The notes beneath the pieces are model-generated. The model searched no databases, was not told the DNA's origin, and saw nothing but the letters and a program-made list of their open reading frames with translations. A DNA stretch of 64,000 nucleotides from Natronococcus roseus (GTDB lineage: Archaea > Halobacteriota > Halobacteria > Halobacteriales > Natrialbaceae), in NCBI RefSeq assembly GCF_043677095.1, contig NZ_JBHLJR010000001.1, positions 558,001-622,000 of the forward strand. The letters run 5' to 3'. A program made the position numbers and the translations under genes. Within the stretch, counting starts at the first letter, position 1, and every line of letters begins with the position of its first letter. Of the stretch, positions 56,229 through 63,883 are shown in pieces.

Positions 56229-56879
56229 TCAGACGACGTCGCCCCGCACCGTCACGCCCTCCTGTTGCTCGCGCCAGGCGTGGACCTCCCGGGCGGCCTC
56301 GCCGGCTTCTTCCTCCTCCATGCCGAGCATCTCGAGGGCGGCCGACAGCGTCGGCAGTGCGAGGTCGCTCTCCCGGAGTTTGCGAAACGCCTCCTCGCTT
56401 CTCGTGCCGTCGACCCAGAGACAGACTCCGCGGGGGTCGAGCAGCTGGGTGTAGTCCTCCCGAAGTTTCGCGCCGCGGAGTCGCTGGGTGACGTTATCCT
56501 CGAAGCCGGCGTTACAGACCTCGAGGTGGATCGGTTCGTCGTCGCCGAGCAGCTGGGCGGCCAGACACTTCTCGGGGGCGGCGTGGCCGTTCGCGTTCGC
56601 GCGCAGGTACTCGGGGTGCTCGGCGGCCCAGTCGGCCCGAACCGACTGTCCGACTCCCTCGACGTCGTACTCCTCGCCGACGTCCGCCGTCGCGCTGTCG
56701 TCGCGCATCAACACGTCCTTCGTGAGGTAGACGTCGAGCCGTTCGACGGGATCGAGCCCGAGCGCGATGTCACCGAACGCCCAGATCTCTCGGACCGGGA
56801 CGGGCGTGCGCTCGCGTTCGACGGTTTCGACCAGCGCCTCGAGTCGATCGACCGCCTCCTCGCGGGGGAACTCGCTCAT
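56229..56879 (-). CDS. Conserved haloarchaeal protein of unknown function
   Basis: A 216-residue acidic soluble protein. VREIWAFGDIALGLDPVERLDVYLTKDVL (cited by positions about 29-57) loosely recalls a nucleotidyltransferase hairpin (GD-ALG then D-D), but the match is too weak to name an activity. Two cysteines in LEVCNAG and GVCLWV. The gene lies between small proteins and a thioesterase-like gene. Start MSEFPREEAVDRLE. Confidence 0.6.
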   Translation of the reverse strand: MSEFPREEAVDRLEALVETVERERTPVPVREIWAFGDIALGLDPVERLDVYLTKDVLMRDDSATADVGEEYDVEGVGQSVRADWAAEHPEYLRANANGHAAPEKCLAAQLLGDDEPIHLEVCNAGFEDNVTQRLRGAKLREDYTQLLDPRGVCLWVDGTRSEEAFRKLRESDLALPTLSAALEMLGMEEEEAGEAAREVHAWREQQEGVTVRGDVV

Positions 56880-56959
56880 TGCGTCGACGTCGGGTCCGAA
56901 GTCGCAAAACGGTTTCTCAGTCCCGGTTCGGATCGGCGGTCGCCGGACCCGTCCCCGAG

Positions 56960-57433
56960 TCAGGCCTCCTTCTCCCGATCGGTCGTCACGTACACCGTAT
57001 TACGAACCGTGGCGTGGACCGTCCCCTCGCTGTCGACGAGGTCGACGGTGTAGTGTCGGTCGACCGACTCCGTCCCCTCGGTCGCCAGCTCGGCCTCGAT
57101 CGCCGCGATCTCCTCGTCGGTGATCGTACACCTGGCGTACAGCGTTTCCCGTCCGGGCTTCTTGAACCGGATCTCGGCCTCCTTGTCCCAGACGACGTAC
57201 TCGTCGCCGAGATTCTTGAGGAGCATCATCATGTAAAACGGGTCGACCGCGGCGTACATGCTGCCGCCGAAGGTCGTCCCGACGTAGTTCCTCGTGCGCC
57301 AGGAGAGCGGCAGTTTCACGCGGACCTCCTGCCAGTCGGGGGCGATGTACGTGACTCGGCCGCCCGTCCGACGGTAGGCCGGAAACAGGTTGAATCCGAG
57401 GCGATAGAGCCGCGAGCGAAGCGCGTCGAGCAT
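56960..57433 (-). CDS. Hotdog-fold protein, DUF4442/thioesterase-like
   Basis: A 157-residue protein with the YiiD/DUF4442 hotdog layout: RLGFNLFPAYRRTGGRVTYI, then VKLPLSWRTRNYVGTTFGGSMYAAVDPFYMM (positions about 40-70), which carries the central helix, and a long strand VVWDKEAEIRFKKPGRETLY. Members hydrolyse or bind acyl-thioesters. The frame is open 19 codons upstream; MLDALRSRL matches the family start. No partner gene is seen. Confidence 0.68.
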   Translation of the reverse strand: MLDALRSRLYRLGFNLFPAYRRTGGRVTYIAPDWQEVRVKLPLSWRTRNYVGTTFGGSMYAAVDPFYMMMLLKNLGDEYVVWDKEAEIRFKKPGRETLYARCTITDEEIAAIEAELATEGTESVDRHYTVDLVDSEGTVHATVRNTVYVTTDREKEA

Positions 57434-57612
57434 ACGACGACTCGAGGGCGGCCGGTGAAAATCGTTAGCAAACGCTCCCTCCCTGCCCACGAGTTGTCGC
57501 CGAGCCGGACGGCCGTCGCTTCTCGAGACGCCCGATCGCCGTCCCGACGGGCGGAGTCGGCAGGTCGTGTCAAGAGCGCAGATTTTTATCGGTGTCCGAC
57601 GAACGGAGCCGT

Positions 57613-58332
57613 ATGCGACACCGTGTCTTCAACGAGGACGGCGAGGAGGAGCTCGTCTTCGTCATGGGCTGGGGGAACCGCTGGACCCACGAGAACGTCA
57701 GCTGGCTCATCGGCAAGCTGACCGAGGCCGGCTACCGGGTCCACGCCTTCGAGCTCCCGACGAACATCGACGACTTCAAAGCCGACTGGCTCGAGCCGAT
57801 CGCCGAGTACGTCCTCGACTTAGAGGAGTACCAGCTGCTGGGCCACAGCGCCGGCGCGCTCATCGGCCAGGCGTTAGACGGCGCGGACAACCACGTCTAC
57901 CTGAGCCCGTTCTGGGGGTACGGCGAGCGCTACTCCGAGCCGCTGCTCGAGGGAGCTTCCAGGGTTCCGTCGACGTTCCCCTGTCTTCCGGCGGGCGAGA
58001 TGGACCGGGACGCCCTCGGACAGGAGGCGACCGACCACCAGCTCGCGACGATCCCGCGGTGGGTCTCGCCCGCGTTCGTCCGCGAGACGCGCCACGCCCA
58101 GGAGGATCTGCTGACGATTGATCACGACGCCGTCGTCTTCTGCTCGCTCACCGATCCCGTCATCAGCCTCCGTCCGATCGGTCACCGGGTGCCCGCCGAG
58201 CACGTCGTCCTGTACAACGGCGGCCACGAGCTGTTCTCCTCGCCGGGTCGCGAGCGCTACGTCGAACTCCTGCTCGAGGCGCTCGAGGAGGGCGCCGACG
58301 CGGTCGAGGCCCGCGAGACGGTTCCCGCCTGA
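57613..58332 (+). CDS. Alpha/beta-hydrolase-fold protein
   Basis: A 239-residue protein with the nucleophile elbow GHSAG (about 84-88), oxyanion MGWGNRWT near residue 18, and His in NGGHELFSS (about 203-211) as likely catalytic base. Asp in SLTDPVIS completes the possible triad. The ATG at 57613 is chosen over one seven codons earlier. Followed on the same strand by the thiolation gene after 44 bp. Substrate unknown. Confidence 0.75.
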   Translation: MRHRVFNEDGEEELVFVMGWGNRWTHENVSWLIGKLTEAGYRVHAFELPTNIDDFKADWLEPIAEYVLDLEEYQLLGHSAGALIGQALDGADNHVYLSPFWGYGERYSEPLLEGASRVPSTFPCLPAGEMDRDALGQEATDHQLATIPRWVSPAFVRETRHAQEDLLTIDHDAVVFCSLTDPVISLRPIGHRVPAEHVVLYNGGHELFSSPGRERYVELLLEALEEGADAVEARETVPA

Positions 58333-58376
58333 GCGAGGCGAAACGGACATACGCGCCCGTCGGTAACCTCACCTCG

Positions 58377-59342
58377 ATGGATTGTAACCGGTGTGAGGGG
58401 GAGGCGATCATGCACGCCGCCTACTCGGGGGCACACCTCTGCGAACACCACTTCAGGGAGTCGGTCGAGAAGCGGGTGCGCCGACGGGTGCGCCGGGACG
58501 ACCTCGTTCCACACGACGTGACACCCGACGATCCGCTGACGTGGGTCGTCGGCCTCTCGGGCGGGAAGGACAGCGTCGTGCTCACGCGGATCCTCCACGA
58601 CACGTTCGCCGAGGATCCACGCATCGAACTCGTCGGGCTGACGATCCACGAGGGGATCGAGGGCTACCGCGACAAGAGCCTCGAGGCCTGCGTCGACCTC
58701 GCCGAGGAGCTCGACATCCGCCACGAGGTCGTCAGCTACGAGGAGGAGTTCGGGATCCGCATGGACGATGTCGTCGAGGACGACCCCGAGAACATGGCCG
58801 CCTGTGCCTACTGCGGGGTCTTCCGGCGGGATCTGCTCTCGACGTACGCCGAGGAACTCGGGGCTGACCTGCTGTTGACGGGCCACAATCTCGACGACGA
58901 GGCCCAGACCGCGCTGATGAACTTCCTCGAGGGCGACGTCGCCCAGATGGCCAAACACTTCGACGCGAGCCTGGGCCCGCTCTCGGAACGCGGCGAGCAG
59001 GAGGAGTTCGTCCCGCGGGCGAAACCGCTTCGGGACGTTCCAGAAAAGGAGGTCGCGCTGTACGCCCACGTCGAGGACCTCCCCGCTCACATTACGGAGT
59101 GTCCCCACGCCAGCGAGGCCTACCGCGGCGAGATCCAGCAGCTGCTGTACGACTTGGAGGAAAACCACCCCGGAACCCGCCACTCGATCCTCTCGGGGTA
59201 CGAGGAGCTGGCCGGCATCGTCGCGGACGACCGGGAGGGTGACGACGAAGACGGCCCGGACCTCCGGGAGTGTGTCGAGTGCGGCTCGACCACGACGCGG
59301 GAGGTCTGTCGGAAGTGCGGGCTGCTCGAGTCGCTGGCCTGA
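58377..59342 (+). CDS. tRNA 2-thiolation enzyme, TtuA/NcsA family
   Basis: A 321-residue protein: an N-terminal zinc part (Cys3, Cys6, His20, Cys22), the PP-loop VGLSGGKDSVVL (about 58-69), and the three conserved cysteines Cys143, Cys146 and Cys242 that hold an Fe-S cluster or carry sulfur, then a C-terminal zinc pair CVECGS and CRKCG. Archaeal members put sulfur on wobble U34 (NcsA) or ribothymidine 54 (TtuA) of tRNA using a SAMP/ubiquitin-like donor. It cannot be told here which base is used. Confidence 0.87.
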   Translation: MDCNRCEGEAIMHAAYSGAHLCEHHFRESVEKRVRRRVRRDDLVPHDVTPDDPLTWVVGLSGGKDSVVLTRILHDTFAEDPRIELVGLTIHEGIEGYRDKSLEACVDLAEELDIRHEVVSYEEEFGIRMDDVVEDDPENMAACAYCGVFRRDLLSTYAEELGADLLLTGHNLDDEAQTALMNFLEGDVAQMAKHFDASLGPLSERGEQEEFVPRAKPLRDVPEKEVALYAHVEDLPAHITECPHASEAYRGEIQQLLYDLEENHPGTRHSILSGYEELAGIVADDREGDDEDGPDLRECVECGSTTTREVCRKCGLLESLA

Positions 59343-59670
59343 TCGGGCCGTAAGACGGCGTATCGATCGCGAAGCCGATTCCAGCCCGTCGAACGCTTTC
59401 TCGAGTTTCGATCCGCCGGTTCCGACGTCGTTGTCACTCGAGACGAGTTGTGCTCCGAGAATCGATACCCGACGACCGGCTGGTGTGGTGTGTCAGTTGC
59501 CGGCGCGGGGTCGCGTCGTGTCAATCGTCGCGGCGGCCGATCGATGGTGTGTCAGACGGCCGCCGCGTGGTGTGTCGATCGCAAACGCGACCGAACCGCG
59601 GTGTGTCGATGTCGGTCCGGTCGCGTGTCGTCAGCGGGATCCGTCGGTGGTGTGTCAGCGGTGTGTCGGA
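59343..59670. repeat. Intergenic GGTGTGTC motif cluster downstream of ftsZ2
   Basis: About 330 bp between the thiolation gene and the ftsZ2 stop, which converge. No gene seen. The octamer GGTGTGTC occurs six times in 181 bp, all in the same orientation: 59487, 59546, 59569, 59600, 59649 and 59660 (first base of each). On the ftsZ2 transcript this reads GACACACC. It lies where the mRNA 3' end should form. Confidence 0.65.
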
Positions 59671-60843
59671 CTACCGGATGACGTCGACGCCGTTCTGGCG
59701 CTCGAGTTCGTTCCGGCCGCCGTCGCTTTTCGCACCGTGTTTGACGTTGTTGCTCGCGTCGAAGTCGCCGTCGCCGGCGCCTTCGATGCTGGCGCGGGAT
59801 CTGTCGGCCTGTTTCTGGGTCGACGGACCGAGCACCTGGGCGCTCTGGACGCCGGTCATGATCGCCATGACCCGCACCTTGCCCTTGTAGTTCTCCTGGA
59901 TCCGGGCGCCCCAGATGACGTTCGCCGAGGCCTCGAGGCGCTCGGTGATGTTGTCGGCGATCCCCTCGGCCTCTTTCAGCGTGAGGTCGGGGCCACCAGT
60001 GATGTGGACGAGTCCGCCGCTCGCGCCGCGGTAGTCGACGTCCAAAAGCGGGTGGTTCATCGCGTCCTTGACGACCTCGTCGGTCTTGTTCTTGTCCTGG
60101 GTCTCGCCGACGAGCATCACCGCGACGCCGCCCTGGTTCATGATCGTGGACATGTCGGCGTAGTCCAGATTGATCAGCGACGGCTGGGTGATCGTCTCCG
60201 AGATCCCCTTGACGGTCTCGGCGATGATCTGGTCCATCACCGAGAACGCCTTGCCGATCGGGAGGTTCGGGACGTAGTCGAGCAGTCGGTTGTTGTCGAG
60301 CACGATGATCGAGTCGGCCTCGTTGCGCAGCTTCTCGAGACCTTCCTCGGCTTTCACCGTGCGGGCGCGCTCGACGTTGAACGGCGTCGAGACCATGCCG
60401 ACGACGATCGCACCCTGCTCCTTGGCGATCTTCGAGACGACGGGGGCAGCACCGGTACCGGTGCCACCACCCATGCCCGCCGTGACGAACACGAGGTCGG
60501 CGTCGCCGAGCACTTCCTTGATCGTGCCCTGGGCCATCTCGGTCGCGCGTTCGCCCATCGACGGATCGCCGCCGGCACCGAGTCCGTTGGTGAGGGACTT
60601 GCCCACCAGGATCTTGGTGTCGGCCTCGATCATCTTCAGGTGCTGTTTGTCCGTGTTGATCGCGACGGTTTCGGCGCCGTCGACGCCGATGTTGTACAGT
60701 CGGTTGATGGTGTTGTTACCGGCGCCGCCACAGCCGACGATGACGATTCGGGGCTCCCCGAACTCGTCGCCGTCCATGTCGGGTTCCATCTCCCGGGCCT
60801 CCTCCTCGGCGTTGTCGAGTGCGTCTTGAACGATATCCTGCAT
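59671..60843 (-). CDS. ftsZ2: Cell-division GTPase FtsZ2
   Basis: A 390-residue tubulin-like division protein. The GTP-binding signature GGGTGTG lies at 125-131, the T7 loop NLDYAD at 225-230, and the nucleotide motif GCGGAGNN near 38-45. A flexible Asp/Asn/Lys-rich C-terminal tail follows. Position directly behind cdrS and the sequence type mark it as FtsZ2, the paralogue needed for constriction in haloarchaea. Its ATG follows the cdrS stop by 2 bp, so they form one operon. Confidence 0.93.
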   Translation of the reverse strand: MQDIVQDALDNAEEEAREMEPDMDGDEFGEPRIVIVGCGGAGNNTINRLYNIGVDGAETVAINTDKQHLKMIEADTKILVGKSLTNGLGAGGDPSMGERATEMAQGTIKEVLGDADLVFVTAGMGGGTGTGAAPVVSKIAKEQGAIVVGMVSTPFNVERARTVKAEEGLEKLRNEADSIIVLDNNRLLDYVPNLPIGKAFSVMDQIIAETVKGISETITQPSLINLDYADMSTIMNQGGVAVMLVGETQDKNKTDEVVKDAMNHPLLDVDYRGASGGLVHITGGPDLTLKEAEGIADNITERLEASANVIWGARIQENYKGKVRVMAIMTGVQSAQVLGPSTQKQADRSRASIEGAGDGDFDASNNVKHGAKSDGGRNELERQNGVDVIR

Positions 60844-60845
60844 CG

Positions 60846-61025
60846 TTACACCTTGGCCCAGTTGCGTTTGCCGGTCTGTTCGGTCCGACCGTCGGACTGT
60901 TCGTTGACCATCTCACGGACGGCCGAGCGGATCGCCTCGCTCCGATTCGGGAACTCGCCCGAGTCGACTAACTGTTCGACCTCCTCGATCTGCTGTTTCG
61001 GGATTCGCAGTGTCACACGCTCCAT
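60846..61025 (-). CDS. cdrS: Ribbon-helix-helix regulator CdrS
   Basis: A 59-residue RHH protein: MERVTLRIPKQQIEEVEQLVD with the DNA-binding strand and first helix, then SRSEAIRSAVREMVNE-type helix two (SEAIRSAVREMV, about 29-40). In Halobacterium salinarum and Haloferax volcanii the cdrS-ftsZ2 pair controls cell division. The start MERVTLRIP at 61025 is the family start; the longer frame is not supported. A set of inverted repeats lies upstream. Confidence 0.92.
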   Translation of the reverse strand: MERVTLRIPKQQIEEVEQLVDSGEFPNRSEAIRSAVREMVNEQSDGRTEQTGKRNWAKV

Positions 61026-61045
61026 TGTTGTATTCCCCGTTGGGG

Positions 61046-61151
61046 GTAAGACGGTGTGCGCCCCTGTCAGACGCACGGTGTCTTACACCAGATCCGCCCG
61101 ACATCGGGCAGTTTCCGGCGTTCGCCGGCCGGTGTAAGACAACCGTCTTAC
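61046..61151. promoter_or_regulatory. cdrS-ftsZ2 control region with four GTAAGAC/GTCTTAC units
   Basis: GTAAGAC at 61046-61052; GTCTTAC at 61080-61086, inside the palindrome GGTGTCTTACACC (61077-61089); and GTAAGAC-AACC-GTCTTAC (61134-61151), a perfect inverted repeat. It lies 21-126 bp before the cdrS ATG and past the cdrL stop at 61225, so it is the natural place for CdrL or CdrS binding. Binding not tested here. Confidence 0.6.
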
Positions 61152-61224
61152 GCGACTAAATGCGAGACTGTCGAAGATATTAAAACTTTCGTCCGACACG
61201 AGGTTCTGTGTATTACACGAGTCC

Positions 61225-61749
61225 TTATGTGGAGTCGAGAACGTCGGCGGCCGGTGTCCGGCGGCCACAGCCCGGACAGAACGCCCAGTCCGAGCGAAGT
61301 TCGTCCCCGCAGTCACAGAACAGCCGTCGGGCGGTTTTCTCGCCGCAGTTGGGACAGTAGACGTGGTCGGGATCGACGGTCTCGCCACACTGTGCGCAGT
61401 TGGGCTCGGAGCTACGGTCGCTGTCGGAATCAGTGTCCGACACCGCCGACACGCGGGCGTCGGTGGCGCTACGCGCTCCGTCCTCGAGCGAGATCGTCAC
61501 GTTGATGTCCTGTCCACGCTCCGCCGGGCCCTGGGCCCGGAGCTCGGCGAGTCGCTCCGTGAGGAGATCGTCGACGCGCTCGCGGACGAGATCGTCGATG
61601 GCCGTCTCGCCCGTTCGGTCGGGCGAGTCCGACGACGACTCCTCGAGGTACGCTCGCAGGGCCTCGCGCATGACCTCGCTCTTGGAGGCCTCGAGTTCCT
61701 CGAGGCGAGCGACGAGGTCGTCGTCCGCGCGGAACGTGATCTTGCTCAT
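61225..61749 (-). CDS. cdrL: Ribbon-helix-helix/zinc-ribbon regulator CdrL
   Basis: A 174-residue regulator: an N-terminal RHH domain (MSKITFRADDDLVARLEEL and SKSEVMREALRAYLEES), a long acidic linker, and a C-terminal double zinc ribbon with CAQCGE, CPNCGEK, CDCGDE and CPGCGRR pairs (about residues 115-165). In H. salinarum the homologue controls cdrS-ftsZ2. Start MSKITFRADDD at 61749; 22 further codons are open but lie in the promoter. The order is cdrL-cdrS-ftsZ2. Confidence 0.9.
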   Translation of the reverse strand: MSKITFRADDDLVARLEELEASKSEVMREALRAYLEESSSDSPDRTGETAIDDLVRERVDDLLTERLAELRAQGPAERGQDINVTISLEDGARSATDARVSAVSDTDSDSDRSSEPNCAQCGETVDPDHVYCPNCGEKTARRLFCDCGDELRSDWAFCPGCGRRTPAADVLDST

Positions 61750-61864
61750 CCTCTCTCGAGCGATCCTTGTTATCCCACCTATATCAATTATCTGGTCAGC
61801 GAGAACCGAACCCACCTCGAATGATAACCCTTATGTCTCCCTCGGGAACTACGTTGAGATGCGC

Positions 61865-61938
61865 CCGCCCTTAGCTCAGACTGGTAGAGCAGTCGACTGT
61901 AGATCGACTTGCCCCCCGTTCAAATCGGGGAGGGCGGA
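61865..61938 (+). tRNA. tRNA-Tyr (GTA)
   Basis: 74 nt, cloverleaf drawn by hand. Acceptor stem CCGCCCT pairs with AGGGCGG perfectly, discriminator A. D arm GCTC...GAGC; anticodon stem GTCGA/TCGAC with loop CTGTAGA, so anticodon GTA for Tyr; T arm CCCCG-TTCAAAT-CGGGG. The C1-G72 pair is the identity mark of archaeal tRNA-Tyr. No intron. CCA not encoded. It borders the low-GC element on the right. Confidence 0.97.
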
Positions 61939-62829
61939 CTTCCTAACCTTGCTATCCAGATTGACCGGATAGCGCCGGGATTCACCCGTCATTCGGTCCG
62001 AAACCTCCCTCGGGGCAGACTTGGTCATCAAGTTCCCATCCATGCCTTCTGGTGATTCACTATGGCCAAAGATGAGGGCGCGCTTAGATCTTAGCGTACG
62101 AAATTGGACTCACTGGGACTCGTTCCTCGAATATCTCTCTCGACTCATCCCTATAGGATCAGGATCAATTTCTTGCTCGTCTTCGCCATCCTCAGACGAT
62201 TCCGAATCATGCGAGCGGAAGACATCCTCTCAATATTGAATCGGATTCTCGCTGCGCTTAGTGGATGTCATACAAATTACTCGAGCATCCCTATGGGATC
62301 TGGATCGGTTCCTTAGGGGATGGTGTCAGTTGTACGATCGATCGTACAACTGAGTCGATTTCAGGCGCGCGCGAGACCTCGACCCCGGATGCGGGAGGTA
62401 GTTTCTCTGGGAGCGAACCGAACCAAATCGAGTCGTGTAGAACCATCGGTCTGTCTTCACCCGTGTATCACAGAACCCGAGACGAATAGCGAGAAAATCG
62501 ATAATCCGCCGGCGTCTCAAACTCGGGGCGATCAATGGCTCGAGAGTGTCAAATGCTATGGAGGCATACGAGCAAGGTGATTCATCCTACGCCAACGAAA
62601 TCGGATCTCTGCTGCGCTAAGGAGCTTAGAGAGCAAAGCGTCGTTCTGCACTGATTGACCTGTATCACTAAATCCGAGTGATTCCCGAGCTATTCTCGAG
62701 TGATCAAATTCCTGTCGTCCTATTGCTATCTCTTTCATTCTAAGGCGGCTCATCGCTTCATAGAGAAGAGTGAAGGGCGTGAGCAGAGGGATTGGCCTCT
62801 CCGTTTACGAAATTCCCTCAGAGAAGCGA
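61939..62829. other. Low-GC, gene-poor segment next to tRNA-Tyr
   Basis: About 890 bp with a visible drop in GC and no convincing gene; the short open frames overlap each other and lack a consistent start or codon pattern. It holds a perfect 28-bp palindrome (62326-62353) and two near-copies of CATCCCTATRGGATCWGGATC (62146-62166 and 62286-62306). I take it as the left edge of an integrated element. A 62556-62753 minus frame is the least unlikely gene but is unsupported. Confidence 0.55.
62326..62353. repeat. Perfect 28-bp palindrome
   Basis: Left half TCAGTTGTACGATC, right half its exact reverse complement, no spacer, centred between 62339 and 62340. It can form a 28-bp protein site or, in RNA, a 12-bp stem with a 4-base loop. 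The next base pair out does not match. Located in the non-coding segment after tRNA-Tyr. Confidence 0.85.
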
Positions 62830-63489
62830 TTAGAAGCTATCTGAATCTCCCTCGACAAACTCGCGCCATTGACTCAGTGCATCCGCTTCCTGACTCTCTG
62901 GATCTTCGAGGATACCGAGCGTCTCGAGATCGTCGATGATCGAGTGGTCATACTTCCTGATCTCGTCGAGAAGCGCAGCCTCCCGATCCTGACTCCCATC
63001 CCCAGCCACTTCGATAAGACCGGACTCGTTCTCGACATAATTGCTGGCCCTGCCGACGATATGAAGCTTCACTGCGACTCGATGAGCGAGCTTCCGGTCG
63101 AGATCATCAATTTTGCCAGATCCAGCCTGAAGCCGATTCAGAATCGCTTCGGAGACGTTATCGACGAATGCCCGATCAGCCCTCTCGAGCGATTCGTAGT
63201 AGTGATCCGGATCTGCATTGAGGGCATGAGTCTGAGCATTCTGATTATGCTCCGGGGCTCCCGTCGAACAGCCTCCATGATACATGCAACGACCTTCTCC
63301 GAGATGATCTGTCCCTGATCCAGCCTTCGACCTGCAGTATCCTCCGAAAAGAGAATTCCCATCCTCATCGGTAATAGCCGATCCATCCTCCTTTAGCCGC
63401 TTCTTGCTATTGCAGTATTCCCCCGGATCGACTCGAGGGACATCATCCATCCTCTCACCGATCAAATCCTCTTCCTGCTCGAGCGTCAT
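62830..63489 (-). CDS. Putative phage terminase small subunit
   Basis: A 219-residue acidic protein. Its N-terminal third has cysteines and histidines in YCNSKKR, YCRSKAGSGTDHLGEGRC and MYHGGC (about 26-74), a pattern I associate with zinc-containing small terminase-like proteins of haloarchaeal tailed viruses, but the assignment is by resemblance only. The rest is helical (HALNADPDHYYESLERADRAF). It overlaps the upstream SPQ-repeat gene by four bases. GC is lower than in the host genes, which fits a provirus. Confidence 0.5.
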   Translation of the reverse strand: MTLEQEEDLIGERMDDVPRVDPGEYCNSKKRLKEDGSAITDEDGNSLFGGYCRSKAGSGTDHLGEGRCMYHGGCSTGAPEHNQNAQTHALNADPDHYYESLERADRAFVDNVSEAILNRLQAGSGKIDDLDRKLAHRVAVKLHIVGRASNYVENESGLIEVAGDGSQDREAALLDEIRKYDHSIIDDLETLGILEDPESQEADALSQWREFVEGDSDSF

Positions 63490-63737
63490 GCTATGTCCTC
63501 CGTGGTAAGAGCTTGATCCCCGAAACGAGAACTGTAGCAGTCCGTCGAAGGTTGAGAGAGGATACTCGGACTAATTTGGGGGCTGATTTGCGGACTGGTT
63601 TGGGGACTACTCTGGGTAATAGGATTCGTTCTGGTACTCCTATTGATATCCTTTGAGATCATATCATCTCTACTACTATTCTTTTTGGTATTCATCCTCC
63701 TATAGATCCTCTTGATATTCACATACTCTAACTCCAT
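63486..63737 (-). CDS. Small SPQ-repeat protein of the putative provirus
   Basis: An 83-residue protein: a basic, polar N-terminal half (MELEYVNIKRIYRRMNTKKNSS) and a low-complexity stretch SPQTSPQISPQISPSILSQP. The repeat is visible in the DNA as about 12-nt units. Its stop overlaps the next gene's ATG (ATGA), suggesting translational coupling and thus a real gene. No family recognised; may be a scaffold or DNA-binding linker. Confidence 0.4.
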   Translation of the reverse strand: MELEYVNIKRIYRRMNTKKNSSRDDMISKDINRSTRTNPITQSSPQTSPQISPQISPSILSQPSTDCYSSRFGDQALTTEDIA

Positions 63738-63883
63738 CTCATTGACTTATTCGATAGACTTGGAGAAAAGGACTCTGCGAGCTACGATGACGCCTTCCTC
63801 ATACGAGCTTCATGACTTTGAGGGCAGAGTTGAACAGGAATATGAAGTAGATTTATCACCAGCAAATCTTATCTTGATTGGTA

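Noticed and set aside
59239..61137. A 632-codon + frame running antisense to ftsZ2 and across the GGTGTGTC cluster
   Set aside because: It is the shadow of ftsZ2 and cdrS in a GC-rich genome. FtsZ2 on the minus strand has complete motifs.
62556..62753. A 65-codon minus frame in the low-GC gap
   Set aside because: No start signal, no family likeness, and it overlaps other equally weak frames.
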